Position numbers and translations under genes: made by a program. Below are positions 1 through 7,876 of a stretch of DNA of 64,000 nucleotides, piece by piece (within the stretch, counting starts at the first letter, position 1; the number at the start of each line of letters is the position of its first letter). This DNA comes from Mycobacterium sp. ELW1 (GTDB lineage: Bacteria > Actinomycetota > Actinomycetes > Mycobacteriales > Mycobacteriaceae). Location of the stretch: assembly GCF_008329905.1 (NCBI RefSeq), contig NZ_CP032155.1, positions 62,001-126,000 of the forward strand, given 5' to 3'. The notes below the pieces were generated by a model that saw nothing but the letters and a program-made list of their open reading frames with translations, made no database searches and was not told the DNA's origin.

Positions 1-272
1 ACGTGGCAGCTCAATTCGGCTACATGGAGCGACCCGACGTGCCTGCGGCGTTGCGGTTGGTGGACCCGGCCGACGTGGGTGGCGAGATCGACCTCGACAG
101 CACCTCCTACTTCCTGTCCAAGATCGAACTCGTTCCCGGTGATCAGCCGACGATGGCGCCCTGGCGGAAAAGGATCTTCATCGCCACGTCGTTGATGGCC
201 GCAGATTCCGCGGGATACTTCGGGCTCCCGACCAGTCAGACGGTGCTGATCGGATCCCGAATTCAGGTTTAG
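1..272 (+). CDS. kup: Kup-type potassium uptake transporter, C-terminal fragment (5' end outside window)
   Basis: Only the last ~90 codons are present; the reading frame runs in from before base 1 and ends with TAG at 270-272. The translated piece matches the cytoplasmic C-terminus of Kup/HAK proton-potassium symporters: a GYMERPDVPAAL segment, an SYFLS segment, an 'APWRKRIF' stretch and a terminal 'LPTSQTVLIGSRIQV' that fits the family's closing beta strand. The GTG at 3 is internal, not a start. The transmembrane part cannot be judged because it lies outside the window. The assignment rests on this tail alone, but the tail is distinctive. Confidence 0.8.
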   Translation, partial: VAAQFGYMERPDVPAALRLVDPADVGGEIDLDSTSYFLSKIELVPGDQPTMAPWRKRIFIATSLMAADSAGYFGLPTSQTVLIGSRIQV

Positions 273-308
273 CTCCGCGCGTTCACCCGCCGTGACTACG
301 GTGTGCCC

Positions 309-1562
309 ATGACCGACTCCACGACTGTGGCGATCGTCGGCGGCGGCCCCGCCGGCATGGTGCTCGGACTGCTGCTGGCCAGGGCCGGCATCGACGTCAC
401 CGTGCTGGAGAAGCACGCCGACTTCCTGCGCGACTTCCGCGGCGACACAGTGCATCCCACGACCCTTCGGCTGCTCGACGAGCTCGGCTTGGGGGAGCGT
501 TTCGCGGCCTTGCCGCACAGCACCCACCCCCCCCGCGGGGAGCGTTTCGCGGCCTTGCCGCACAGCAAGGTCGATCACGCCGAACTCACCGTGGGCGGCA
601 CCTCGCTGACGATGGTGGACTTCCGGCGGCTGCGCCAGCCGCACCCGTACATCGCGATGGTGCCCCAGTGGGATCTGCTCAACCTGCTCGCCGAGGCCGG
701 CCGCGCGGAGCCCACGTACACGCTCCGCCTCTGTCATGAGGTGACCGGACTGCTACGAAGCGGTGTCGGGGTTACCGGGGTGACCTACACCTCGCCGGAC
801 GACGACGGCGAACTACGGGCCGACCTCACCGTGGCCTGCGACGGCCGGACGTCGATCGTGCGGCAGAGCGCCGGCCTGGTGGCCCGGGACTTCCCAGTGC
901 CGTTCGACGTGTGGTGGTTTCGGCTGCCGCGGGACAGCAGCGCCGAGTACACCCTGATTCCCCGGATCACCGCCGGACGCATGTTGATCATGATTCCGCG
1001 GGAGGGTTACTTCCAGCTCGCCTACCTGATCCCGAAGGGCAGCGACCAGCAACTGCGGGCACAAGGACTGGATGCGTTGAAAGCCGAACTGGCCGAACTG
1101 GTTCCGGAGGCCGACACCGACACCCTGACCTCGTTCGACCAAGTCAAGTTCCTCGACGTCCGGCTCAACCGGCTCAGTCGCTGGCACACCGACGGACTGC
1201 TGTGTCTCGGCGATGCAGCTCACGCGATGTCCCCGGTCGGCGGTGTCGGCATCAACATGGCCATCCAGGACGCGGTAGGTGCGGCGACGCTGCTGGCCGA
1301 CCCGCTGCGGCGCGGCGCGGTCACCGACCGTGACCTGGCTGCCGTTCGTAAACGCCGGCTGCCGCCCGCCGCGGTCACCCAGGCCGTGCAGCGCCTCTTG
1401 CACAAGCGGCTGGTGGCGCCGATCCTGAACGGGGACAACGCCGATCCGCCGGCGGCGGTCACGGCCTTGGTTCGGCGGTTGCCGTGGCTCTCGGTGATCC
1501 CGGCCTACCTGGTCGGCGTCGGGGTGCGGCCCGAGCATGCCCCGGAGTTTGCCCGCCGCTAG
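309..1562 (+). CDS. FAD-dependent aromatic-ring monooxygenase-like protein (PHBH family), with in-frame 45-bp duplication
   Basis: Single-component flavin monooxygenase of the p-hydroxybenzoate hydroxylase fold, expected to use NAD(P)H and O2 to hydroxylate an aromatic or polyketide-like substrate. Visible motifs: N-terminal dinucleotide fold GGGPAGMVLGLLLARAG, the DG motif 'ACDGRTS' in the middle, and the second FAD-binding motif 'GDAAHAMSPVGGVGINMA'. ATG 309 is preferred to GTG 303, only two codons upstream. After the 'LGLGERFAALPHS' segment the protein carries 15 extra residues ending in a second copy of GERFAALPHS. This comes from a 31-bp exact DNA repeat (492-522, 537-567); without it the protein would be about 402 residues and would read smoothly. 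Substrate unknown. Convergent with the following TetR gene. Confidence 0.85.
   Translation: MTDSTTVAIVGGGPAGMVLGLLLARAGIDVTVLEKHADFLRDFRGDTVHPTTLRLLDELGLGERFAALPHSTHPPRGERFAALPHSKVDHAELTVGGTSLTMVDFRRLRQPHPYIAMVPQWDLLNLLAEAGRAEPTYTLRLCHEVTGLLRSGVGVTGVTYTSPDDDGELRADLTVACDGRTSIVRQSAGLVARDFPVPFDVWWFRLPRDSSAEYTLIPRITAGRMLIMIPREGYFQLAYLIPKGSDQQLRAQGLDALKAELAELVPEADTDTLTSFDQVKFLDVRLNRLSRWHTDGLLCLGDAAHAMSPVGGVGINMAIQDAVGAATLLADPLRRGAVTDRDLAAVRKRRLPPAAVTQAVQRLLHKRLVAPILNGDNADPPAAVTALVRRLPWLSVIPAYLVGVGVRPEHAPEFARR
492..567 (+). repeat. 31-bp exact direct duplication with C-rich spacer inside the monooxygenase gene
   Basis: Bases 492-522 and 537-567 are identical (31 bp), separated by a 14-base C-rich spacer; the period is 45 bp, so the frame is kept. 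The construction (exact duplicate plus low-complexity filler) resembles the units at 23212-23387 and 39117-39229. Confidence 0.9.
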
Positions 1563-1604
1563 GCGCATGTCCGGCGAGACGCTATGCGCCTCAGTCGATG
1601 TCGC

Positions 1605-2225
1605 TCACGCGAAGTTCGGCACCAGCGCGCGCAGGAGGTACTGCTCGACGAAGAGTCTTTTGGCCTCGACGGGCCGATGCCGCCACACGGGAGCGAGCAG
1701 GAACAACGACGCGGTGTGCAGCCAGCGCGCCGTCTCCCGCCGGTCGAGATCGGGATGCAGACTGCCCGCAGCCTGCCATCGTTCGAACAGTGGACCGTAG
1801 TGCCGCAGCACGACGTCGACGATCTGCTCGGAACCGATCTCGAGTGCGGTCGTCACCGCCGTACTCTCGCCGGACATCAGGGCTTCGTTCAGCGCGTCGC
1901 CGACCACGGATTGGACGGGAACGAGCAGCAGTTCCTGGATCGAGGCCGACGCGTCGTCGGGCTGCGGTAGCGATGAGACGTGCGCGGCCAGCGCGGCGTC
2001 GATTCGGGTCAGCAGCAGCCCGAGCAGAAGGTCGTCGCGGGTCGGGAAATAGCGGTACACCGTCGAGCGGACCACGCCGGCTTCGGCGGCGACTTCAGCC
2101 ATCCGGATCTGGGTGTTGCCCCGGCGCACGATGCACCGGCTTGCGGCTTCGAGCAGTCGGTTGCGCGCCTCATCGCCGGCAAGCAGTGCCCGTTCGGCGC
2201 GCACGGGACGACGAGTTGTTCCCAT
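1605..2225 (-). CDS. TetR/AcrR family transcriptional regulator
   Basis: 206-residue one-domain repressor layout: N-terminal helix-turn-helix around residues 18-65 (EVAAEAGVVRSTVYRYFPTR is the classic TetR recognition helix) and a variable helical ligand-binding C-terminus. The start at 2225 lies 24 bp downstream of the stop of the SDR gene on the same strand, so the two are probably co-transcribed. It is the most likely local regulator of the SDR and of the divergent alcohol dehydrogenase, whose shared promoter holds two inverted repeats. Ligand unknown. Confidence 0.9.
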   Translation of the reverse strand: MGTTRRPVRAERALLAGDEARNRLLEAASRCIVRRGNTQIRMAEVAAEAGVVRSTVYRYFPTRDDLLLGLLLTRIDAALAAHVSSLPQPDDASASIQELLLVPVQSVVGDALNEALMSGESTAVTTALEIGSEQIVDVVLRHYGPLFERWQAAGSLHPDLDRRETARWLHTASLFLLAPVWRHRPVEAKRLFVEQYLLRALVPNFA

Positions 2226-2249
2226 CCGCCAGATCGTACGGTTCGCTGG

Positions 2250-3002
2250 TCAGCCGCCGACCATGATTAGCCCACCATCGACCGGCAGCAGTTGGCCGGT
2301 GATGAAGTGCGAACCCTCACCGGCCAGGAACACCAGCACGGGGCCGAGGTCGCGGTCGGGATCGCCGAGCGCACCACCCAGCGGGATGGTGGCTTTGATC
2401 TGCTGATCGATGAACGGCGCCGCATCCGGGCCGAGGAATTCGCGAAGTCGGTCCGCCCCGCGCGTCTGCATGGCCGGCGCCAGTGCATTGACGGTCACGT
2501 TGTCCGACGCCCAGGCCTTCGCCGCCGAGCGGGTCCAGGCCTGCACCGCGCCTTTGGCCGCGGCGTACACCGCGGAGATCGGACTGCCCATGACCGCCTC
2601 GGCCGAGCCGAAATTGATGATGCGCCCACCGGATTTACGCATCACCGCGTGCGCGGCCTGGTTGGTCAGGATCGTGGTCTTGACGTTGGTGTCGAGGACG
2701 AAGTCGATGTCGGCGGTGGTGATCTGACCGGGCACCCCCTGATGCCACAGTCCCGCCGCGTTGACCAGTACGTCGAGGCCGCCCATCGCCGCCACCGCGG
2801 CGTCGACCATCGAGTTCACCGAGTCGGCGTCTCGGGCGTCGCACTGCACCCAGATGGCCTGCGAGTCGTCGGCGGGTTCGGTCTGGTGATAGGTCGCAAC
2901 GACCTCGGCACCGGCGGCGGTCAGGGCCCGGACTGCCGCGGCGCCCAGCCCGCTGGCCGCACCGGTGACCACCGTGCGGCGTCCGGCGAGTGGCTTGCTC
3001 AT
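2250..3002 (-). CDS. Short-chain dehydrogenase/reductase (SDR)
   Basis: Classical SDR of 250 residues. It has the Rossmann glycine motif TGAASGLG near the N-terminus, an NAAG element, a catalytic Ser in 'NFGSAEAVMG', and the active-site YAAAK. The longer open frame upstream (to 3137) would overlap the divergent alcohol dehydrogenase start; ATG 3002 gives a normal SDR N-terminus (MSKPLAGRRTVVTGAA). Lies head to head with the zinc alcohol dehydrogenase and is followed by a TetR gene, suggesting one oxidoreductase module handling an alcohol/ketone pair. Substrate not deducible. Confidence 0.9.
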   Translation of the reverse strand: MSKPLAGRRTVVTGAASGLGAAAVRALTAAGAEVVATYHQTEPADDSQAIWVQCDARDADSVNSMVDAAVAAMGGLDVLVNAAGLWHQGVPGQITTADIDFVLDTNVKTTILTNQAAHAVMRKSGGRIINFGSAEAVMGSPISAVYAAAKGAVQAWTRSAAKAWASDNVTVNALAPAMQTRGADRLREFLGPDAAPFIDQQIKATIPLGGALGDPDRDLGPVLVFLAGEGSHFITGQLLPVDGGLIMVGG

Positions 3003-3037
3003 CGGGAGAACGGGGACGCCCAGGTCGCCGTGTGCCT

Positions 3038-3095
3038 TACCATGACGGTCACGGTAGGGCGCGGCGCCACGGGTGTCAACCTTCGAGTATTCGAA
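3038..3095. promoter_or_regulatory. Two inverted repeats in the divergent SDR / alcohol dehydrogenase promoter
   Basis: 3038-3056 is a 19-bp near-palindrome (TACCATGAC-G-GTCACGGTA, one mismatch between arms). 3082-3095 is a second one, TTCGA-GTAT-TCGAA. Both lie in the 125-bp gap between the divergent starts at 3002 and 3128, where a TetR-type operator is expected. Assignment to the TetR at 1605-2225 is inference from proximity. Confidence 0.5.
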
Positions 3096-3127
3096 AAGCA
3101 TTGTGCGAGTTGATCTGTGAGGAACAG

Positions 3128-4138
3128 ATGAAAGCAACGATAATCACCGGACCCGGTCAGACCGACGTCGTCGATGTCGCCGACCCGGTGGTGGGACCCG
3201 CTGACGTCCTGGTGAAGATCAGAGCCTGCGGTATCTGCGGCTCGGACGCGCTGTACATCTCGATGGGTGGGCTGCCCCCGCGTCAGGGCCGTATGCCGCT
3301 CGGGCATGAACCGGCCGGCGAGGTCATCGAGGTCGGCCGCGACGTCACCGGCATCAACGTCGGCGACCACGTGGTGATCAACCCCATCGGCGCACCGAGC
3401 GGAATCATCGGTAACGGCGGCGCTGCCGGAGCGCTGGCCGAATACCTCCTCGTCGAAAACGCGGTGCGGGGGCAGAGCATCGAGGTGATCCCGGCCGACA
3501 TCCCGTTCGACGTCGCCGCCCTCAACGAGCCGATGGCCGTCGCCCGCCACGGCGTCAACCAGACCAAACCCACACCGGCGGACAAAGTGGCGGTTTTCGG
3601 TGCCGGGCCGATCGGCCTGGGCGCCACCATCGCCTACAAGGCCCTGGGCGTCAATCACGTGACGGTGGTGGACCTGATCGGGTCGCGGCTGGACAAGGCG
3701 CTGGCCGTCGGCGCCGACTCGGTGATCAATGCCGGCGATGAGGATGTGGCGCGGCGCCTCATCGCGTTGCACGGCAAGGGCACAGCAATGTGGCCGGGCA
3801 AGTCGGGCACCGACATCTACCTCGACGCGGCCGGCGCACCCACGGTGATCAACACCGCGCTGGCGTCAGCACAGATCGGTGCACGGCTGGGGGTGGTCGC
3901 CGTGCACAAGGAGCCGGTGCCGGTGGACTTCGTCAACATCATGGCCAACGAGATCACCGTCGTCGGATCGATGGGCTATCCCACCGAAATCTTCGAAGTG
4001 ACCCAGGATCTCGTGACCAACTGGGAGAAGTACGCGGTGATCGTCAGCCACACCTTCGATTTCAGCGACGTGCAGGGCGCACTACAGACCGCGCTCACCC
4101 CGGGTGCCGCCGACAAGGTCGTCGTCACCTTCGCCTAG
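3128..4138 (+). CDS. Zinc-dependent medium-chain alcohol dehydrogenase
   Basis: 336-residue MDR-type dehydrogenase. The catalytic zinc site is visible (C37 in GICGSD, H60-E61 in GHE) and the Rossmann motif is GAGPIG. The four-cysteine structural-zinc loop usual in many ADHs is missing (after 'GDHVVINP' comes a Gly/Ala-rich loop), as in some sorbitol or threonine dehydrogenase relatives. ATG 3128 follows a good ribosome-binding site (GAGGAACAG). Its stop overlaps the convergent LLM gene by four bases. Probably oxidises a secondary alcohol with NAD(P); substrate unknown. Confidence 0.9.
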   Translation: MKATIITGPGQTDVVDVADPVVGPADVLVKIRACGICGSDALYISMGGLPPRQGRMPLGHEPAGEVIEVGRDVTGINVGDHVVINPIGAPSGIIGNGGAAGALAEYLLVENAVRGQSIEVIPADIPFDVAALNEPMAVARHGVNQTKPTPADKVAVFGAGPIGLGATIAYKALGVNHVTVVDLIGSRLDKALAVGADSVINAGDEDVARRLIALHGKGTAMWPGKSGTDIYLDAAGAPTVINTALASAQIGARLGVVAVHKEPVPVDFVNIMANEITVVGSMGYPTEIFEVTQDLVTNWEKYAVIVSHTFDFSDVQGALQTALTPGAADKVVVTFA

Positions 4139-5070
4139 AGCTGCGGGAGTACCTCGGCGGCCAGCAGCTCCAGGGTCGCGTCCGACGCGCGATCGTGGGT
4201 GAAGAACACCACCTGCGTGAAGCCCATGTCCCGAAGCTGGCCCAGACGGTCGACGATCGCTGCAGGCGTACCAATCAGCCCGCCCTCGTGCAGACCGAAA
4301 CCCGGCCCGCCGAACCGCTTCTCGGCAACCTGGCGCACACCCTCCAACGCGGCAGAATCCGGCGCCAGAGCCAGCACGGCTTCCACCGACATCACGATGG
4401 AGCCTGGATCCCGGCCGATGTCCTCGCAGATCGCTCGCAGCACGGTCAGTTTGTGCTCCATCTCGCCGAGGGCATAGGTGGGCACATTCCAGACGTCGGC
4501 ATAGCGGGCGACCAGCGGCAGGGTGTACTTCTCGCCGGATCCGCCCACCACGATCGGCGGGCGTGGGTGTTGAACAGGGCCGGGTCTGATCGGCATGTCG
4601 TGAACGGTGAAATAGGCTCCGCTGAAATCGATCCGCCGCTCGGCGAACGCCTGGGTCAGGATCTCCAGCGTCTCCTGGAGTCGCTCGGACCGCTCCGCGA
4701 ACGTGCCCCAGTCCAGTCCGAGCCGGTGGTGTTCGTCGTCGATGGATCCGCTGCCGATACCCAGCTCCAGCCGACCGTTCGATATCTGGTCCAGGGTGGT
4801 GGCCATCTTGGCCAGCACGGCGGGGTGACGAAACTGGTTGCACAGCACCAGGTGTCCCACACGCAGGCGCTCGGTGCGGCTCAGCAGAGCGGTGGCCAGC
4901 GTCCAGCCCTCCAACGAGTCGATGTCGGGGATGCCGGGGCCGTACATGTGGTCGTAGAGCCACAACGAGCCGAGGCCGAGTTCCTCACAGCGTTGCGCGC
5001 GGTGCAGTACGTCGGCGTAGCCGAACCCCATCTGCGGGACGTAGATCCCGATGTCGAGAGGCGTGGTCAC
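4135..5070 (-). CDS. LLM-class (F420-dependent-type) oxidoreductase
   Basis: 311-residue luciferase-like TIM-barrel protein. Typical features are 'GSLWLYDH' near residue 35, 'LDQISNGRLELGIGSG' with the LLM-family GxG after strand 4, and 'PPIVVGGSGEK'. In mycobacteria such proteins usually use F420 rather than FMN. GTG start at 5070 overlaps the stop of the upstream TetR gene (GTGA), so the two form a tight TetR-LLM operon divergent from the P450 operon. Substrate unknown. Confidence 0.88.
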   Translation of the reverse strand: MTTPLDIGIYVPQMGFGYADVLHRAQRCEELGLGSLWLYDHMYGPGIPDIDSLEGWTLATALLSRTERLRVGHLVLCNQFRHPAVLAKMATTLDQISNGRLELGIGSGSIDDEHHRLGLDWGTFAERSERLQETLEILTQAFAERRIDFSGAYFTVHDMPIRPGPVQHPRPPIVVGGSGEKYTLPLVARYADVWNVPTYALGEMEHKLTVLRAICEDIGRDPGSIVMSVEAVLALAPDSAALEGVRQVAEKRFGGPGFGLHEGGLIGTPAAIVDRLGQLRDMGFTQVVFFTHDRASDATLELLAAEVLPQL

Positions 5071-5612
5071 TGCTTGATGCCGACGGCGTGGCGCAGCTGG
5101 GCCAGGAACTGGTCGGCGTCGTCGCTGCGGACCACGTAGTGTGATACCGCAACGCGAATTGCGGTGGCGGCCTTGATCTCTGCGTTGGGTCCGCTCAACA
5201 GCCGCTGCAGCCGGGTCCGCATCAGCGGCAGGATGCGGTCCAGCTGGGCGATGACCACCTCGGGTTCGATATCGATGAGCCGGACCCCGGAGTAGGTCTG
5301 TTGGTAGGAGACGATGAACTGCAGCGCCGCGTCGAGTTTGTCGGTGCCGCGCAGTCCCGCGGTGGCGCGGCTGATGCCGGTGTCGAACATCTCTCGCTCG
5401 TAGGCGCCGAACGCGTCGAGCAACTCGGTCTTGGACGCGAACCAGCGGTACAGGGTGGGCCGGGACACGCCGGCCTGCAGAGCGACCTCGGACAAGCTGA
5501 GCTTGGTCTGCCCGCTGCGGGCGAGCACTTCGGCGGTGGCATTGAGGATGCGTCGCCGCGACGAGGTTTCGTCGTCGTCGGGGATCACAGCGGTGGTTCC
5601 TGCCGGGCTCAC
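5067..5612 (-). CDS. TetR family transcriptional regulator
   Basis: TetR protein with HTH segment LSEVALQAGVSRPTLYRWFASK. The frame is open up to 5678, but that start would run into the P450 promoter; GTG 5612 (VSPAGTT...) gives a normal short N-terminal tail and 181 residues. It overlaps the following LLM gene by four bases. Sitting divergently from the P450-ferredoxin operon, it is the prime candidate regulator of both transcripts. A TGTA-N6-TACA inverted repeat (5614-5627) directly upstream is a possible but weak operator. Confidence 0.85.
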   Translation of the reverse strand: MSPAGTTAVIPDDDETSSRRRILNATAEVLARSGQTKLSLSEVALQAGVSRPTLYRWFASKTELLDAFGAYEREMFDTGISRATAGLRGTDKLDAALQFIVSYQQTYSGVRLIDIEPEVVIAQLDRILPLMRTRLQRLLSGPNAEIKAATAIRVAVSHYVVRSDDADQFLAQLRHAVGIKQ

Positions 5613-5717
5613 GTGTACAGGATTACAGGTCGCGGCCCGAGTGTCACGCGGAGTTCGCACATCCGAGACCGAAAACACCGTCTTTACAAATACTGGTCAA
5701 AATGTCACGCTGTGCAC

Positions 5718-6959
5718 GTGTCGGCGGACCAGCGTGGGTACAGCCCCCACGACATCACGTCGCGGCGATTCTGGGGCCAGACCTTCGACGTCCGCGAGCA
5801 GACCTTCGCCTCCTTGCGCGCCACCGACGGACTCACCTGGCATGAGCCGTTTCCCTCGTTGTTCCCGATGGACGAACCCGGTTTCTGGGCGCTGACCCGG
5901 CGCGCCGACATCGTGCACGCCAGCCTGCACCCCGAGCTGTTCAGTTCCGCGCACGGCATCGCACTGGACCCGATGCCCGCAGACATCCAGCGGATCGCCA
6001 CGTTCTTCCTGATGATGGATCCGCCGCAGCACACGGTGTATCGCCGGCTCATCAGTTCGGCATTCACCCCGCGCAACGTCGCCCAGATCGACGAGCAGGT
6101 TCGCAAGAACGCCGCGACCGTAGTCGACGAGCTGGTCGGCGCCGGTGACGTGGACTTCGTCTCGGCCTGCTCGGCGCGACTGCCGATGATGACGATCTCG
6201 GAGATGCTGGGCGTGCCCAACTCCGACCGCGAGGCGGTGGCCAAGGCCGCCGAGAAGCTGTTCTCCATGAGCGACGACGAGTACGCCACGATCGAGGAGC
6301 GCGCCGAGGCGACCGTCAACGAGATGTTCCTGTTGGCGGGCACCGGCATTGAGTTGGCCAAGTTCCGTCGCAGGCACCCGGGCGACGACCTGATGACCAG
6401 CATCGTCAACGCCGAAGTCGACGGACACCGGCTCACCGACGAGGAGATCGGCGCGTTTCTGGTGCTGTTGGCATCGGCAGGCAACGACACCACCAAGCAG
6501 ACGACCTCACACGCCATGCTGGCGCTGGCAGCCAACCCGGACCAGCGCGCCTGGCTGATGGCGGATTTCGACGGCCGGATCGGACCGGCGGTCGAGGAGT
6601 TCATCCGGTGGGCTACCCCGGTGCTGCAGTTCGCCCGGTTCGTCACGCACGACACCGAACTGGCCGGCCAGCAGCTCAAAGCCGGCGACAAGGTCGGACT
6701 GTTCTACTGCTCGGCGAACCGGGACGATGCCGCCTTCGACCAACCGCAGGCGTTCGACCTGCAGCGCTCACCGAACCCGCACCTGGGTTTCGGCGGCGGC
6801 GGCCCGCACTTCTGCCTCGGCAACCAGCTGGCCCGCACCGAATTGCGGAATCTGTTCCGCGAGTTGCTGTTCCGGGTCGACGTCGAACTCGGCCAGCCCG
6901 ACTATCTGTTGAGTAGCTTCGTGCACGGGATCAAGCGGCTCCCGGCGTTCGTGCGGTGA
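5718..6959 (+). CDS. Cytochrome P450 (mycobacterial CYP124/125/142-like soluble type)
   Basis: About 413 residues. I-helix AGNDTT provides the O2-activation Thr, an EEFIR segment supplies the ExxR pair, and the heme loop FGGGGPHFCLGNQLAR carries the cysteine ligand at about residue 366. The sequence style (FWALTRRADIVHAS, LMMDPPQHTVYRRLIS) resembles the lipid/steroid P450s of mycobacteria. Start is uncertain: GTG 5718 or GTG 5712; no ribosome-binding site is visible, so the transcript may be leaderless. First gene of a compact run with a ferredoxin overlapping its stop or six codons downstream. Likely hydroxylates a lipid-like or terpenoid substrate; identity unknown. Confidence 0.92.
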   Translation: MSADQRGYSPHDITSRRFWGQTFDVREQTFASLRATDGLTWHEPFPSLFPMDEPGFWALTRRADIVHASLHPELFSSAHGIALDPMPADIQRIATFFLMMDPPQHTVYRRLISSAFTPRNVAQIDEQVRKNAATVVDELVGAGDVDFVSACSARLPMMTISEMLGVPNSDREAVAKAAEKLFSMSDDEYATIEERAEATVNEMFLLAGTGIELAKFRRRHPGDDLMTSIVNAEVDGHRLTDEEIGAFLVLLASAGNDTTKQTTSHAMLALAANPDQRAWLMADFDGRIGPAVEEFIRWATPVLQFARFVTHDTELAGQQLKAGDKVGLFYCSANRDDAAFDQPQAFDLQRSPNPHLGFGGGGPHFCLGNQLARTELRNLFRELLFRVDVELGQPDYLLSSFVHGIKRLPAFVR

Positions 6960-6973
6960 GCGTGAGGCAGGGT

Positions 6974-7168
6974 ATGCGTATCGAAGTGGACCTGGCCAAA
7001 TGCACCGGGCACGGTATCTGCGAGACGATCGCCGAGGATGTGTTCGAAGTCGACGACGACGGCAGCGTCCGCATCCACGGCGCCGCCCGACCCGAAGCGG
7101 ACCGGGCGCGGATGCAGCAGGCCGTCACCCAGTGTCCCGCCGCGGCGCTGGCCCTGATCGAGGACTGA
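6974..7168 (+). CDS. Small P450-type ferredoxin (single cluster, CxxHxxC...CP)
   Basis: 64-residue acidic ferredoxin. The cluster motif is C-T-G-H-G-I-C plus a distal 'QCP'; His in place of the second Cys is typical of the [3Fe-4S] and variant ferredoxins paired with actinobacterial P450s. ATG 6974 is preceded by AGGCAGGG and gives the canonical start MRIEVDLAKC; an in-frame GTG at 6956 that overlaps the P450 stop is the alternative. It is the probable electron donor to the flanking P450s. No ferredoxin reductase gene is nearby. Confidence 0.93.
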   Translation: MRIEVDLAKCTGHGICETIAEDVFEVDDDGSVRIHGAARPEADRARMQQAVTQCPAAALALIED

Positions 7169-7171
7169 CCG

Positions 7172-7876
7172 GTGAAGAAGTACTTCAGCCACACCCTGCT
7201 GTATCTGCACGAGACCATCGCGCTGGGCTCCGAGCGCAGCGACCGGTTCACCGAGAAGTTCACCAGCGTGTATCAGCCGATGATGGAACAGCTTGGGGCG
7301 CGGCTGTTCTCGATCTGGGAGGCCACACCGTACAACGGGCACTGGCCGCAGGTGACGATCATCTGGGAGCTCGACGCCTTCGCCGACTATGCGCGGGTCG
7401 GCCGGGCGCAGGCCCCCGGCGGCAGCCATCGCGAGCCCGCCGCCGAGTGGGCGGACTACCTTGCCGGTATCGGTGCGTCGGGGGAGGGACGGATCATGTA
7501 CGCCGGGCGCAGCAACCGCCCGCTCCGGGAGCTCCAGGATACGAAATTCACTGCCGGGCTGGTGATCCAGGAGATCATGCAGACCAAACCCGGCAAGCAG
7601 GACGACTACATCCGCGAACTGGAGCGGCTGTACGTCCCATGGTCGGAGCGCACCGGCAAGCGCTGGCTCGGGTCGTTCATCACCACGTTCCGGTTCAACG
7701 AGGTGATCCACTACTGGGCGCTCGACGGGGACTGGGACTGCTTCGAGAACCACTATCCGTCCTGGAAGGACAGCCCGCCGGCCGAGATCGTGACGTGGAT
7801 GAGCGTCGCGCCCGCTCTGCGCGACGGCTGGGAGGACTCCATCCTGGCCGCTCTCCCGCCGTCCCCGCTCCGATAA
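7172..7876 (+). CDS. NIPSNAP/dimeric alpha-beta-barrel-like protein, function unknown
   Basis: 234 residues with no signal peptide or membrane segment. Two similar halves can be read: one around residues 1-110 ('ETIALGSERSDRFTEKF ... TIIWELDAFADYA') and one around 125-220 ('IQEIMQTKPGKQDDYIRELERLY ... FNEVIHYWALDGDWDCFENH'), the layout of NIPSNAP/EthD-type ferredoxin-fold proteins. It starts with GTG three bases after the ferredoxin stop and overlaps the next P450 by one base, so it belongs to the same operon. In other degradative clusters such proteins help ring or intermediate processing; here the role is inference. Confidence 0.7.
   Translation: MKKYFSHTLLYLHETIALGSERSDRFTEKFTSVYQPMMEQLGARLFSIWEATPYNGHWPQVTIIWELDAFADYARVGRAQAPGGSHREPAAEWADYLAGIGASGEGRIMYAGRSNRPLRELQDTKFTAGLVIQEIMQTKPGKQDDYIRELERLYVPWSERTGKRWLGSFITTFRFNEVIHYWALDGDWDCFENHYPSWKDSPPAEIVTWMSVAPALRDGWEDSILAALPPSPLR

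Noticed and set aside
813..1568. 251-codon frame opposite the FAD monooxygenase
   Set aside because: His/Arg/Gln-rich composition typical of antisense shadows in high-GC genes; the plus strand has a clear enzyme.
5614..5627. TGTA-N6-TACA as operator for the TetR at 5612
   Set aside because: Only 4-bp arms; kept as a remark in the gene entry but not claimed as a site.
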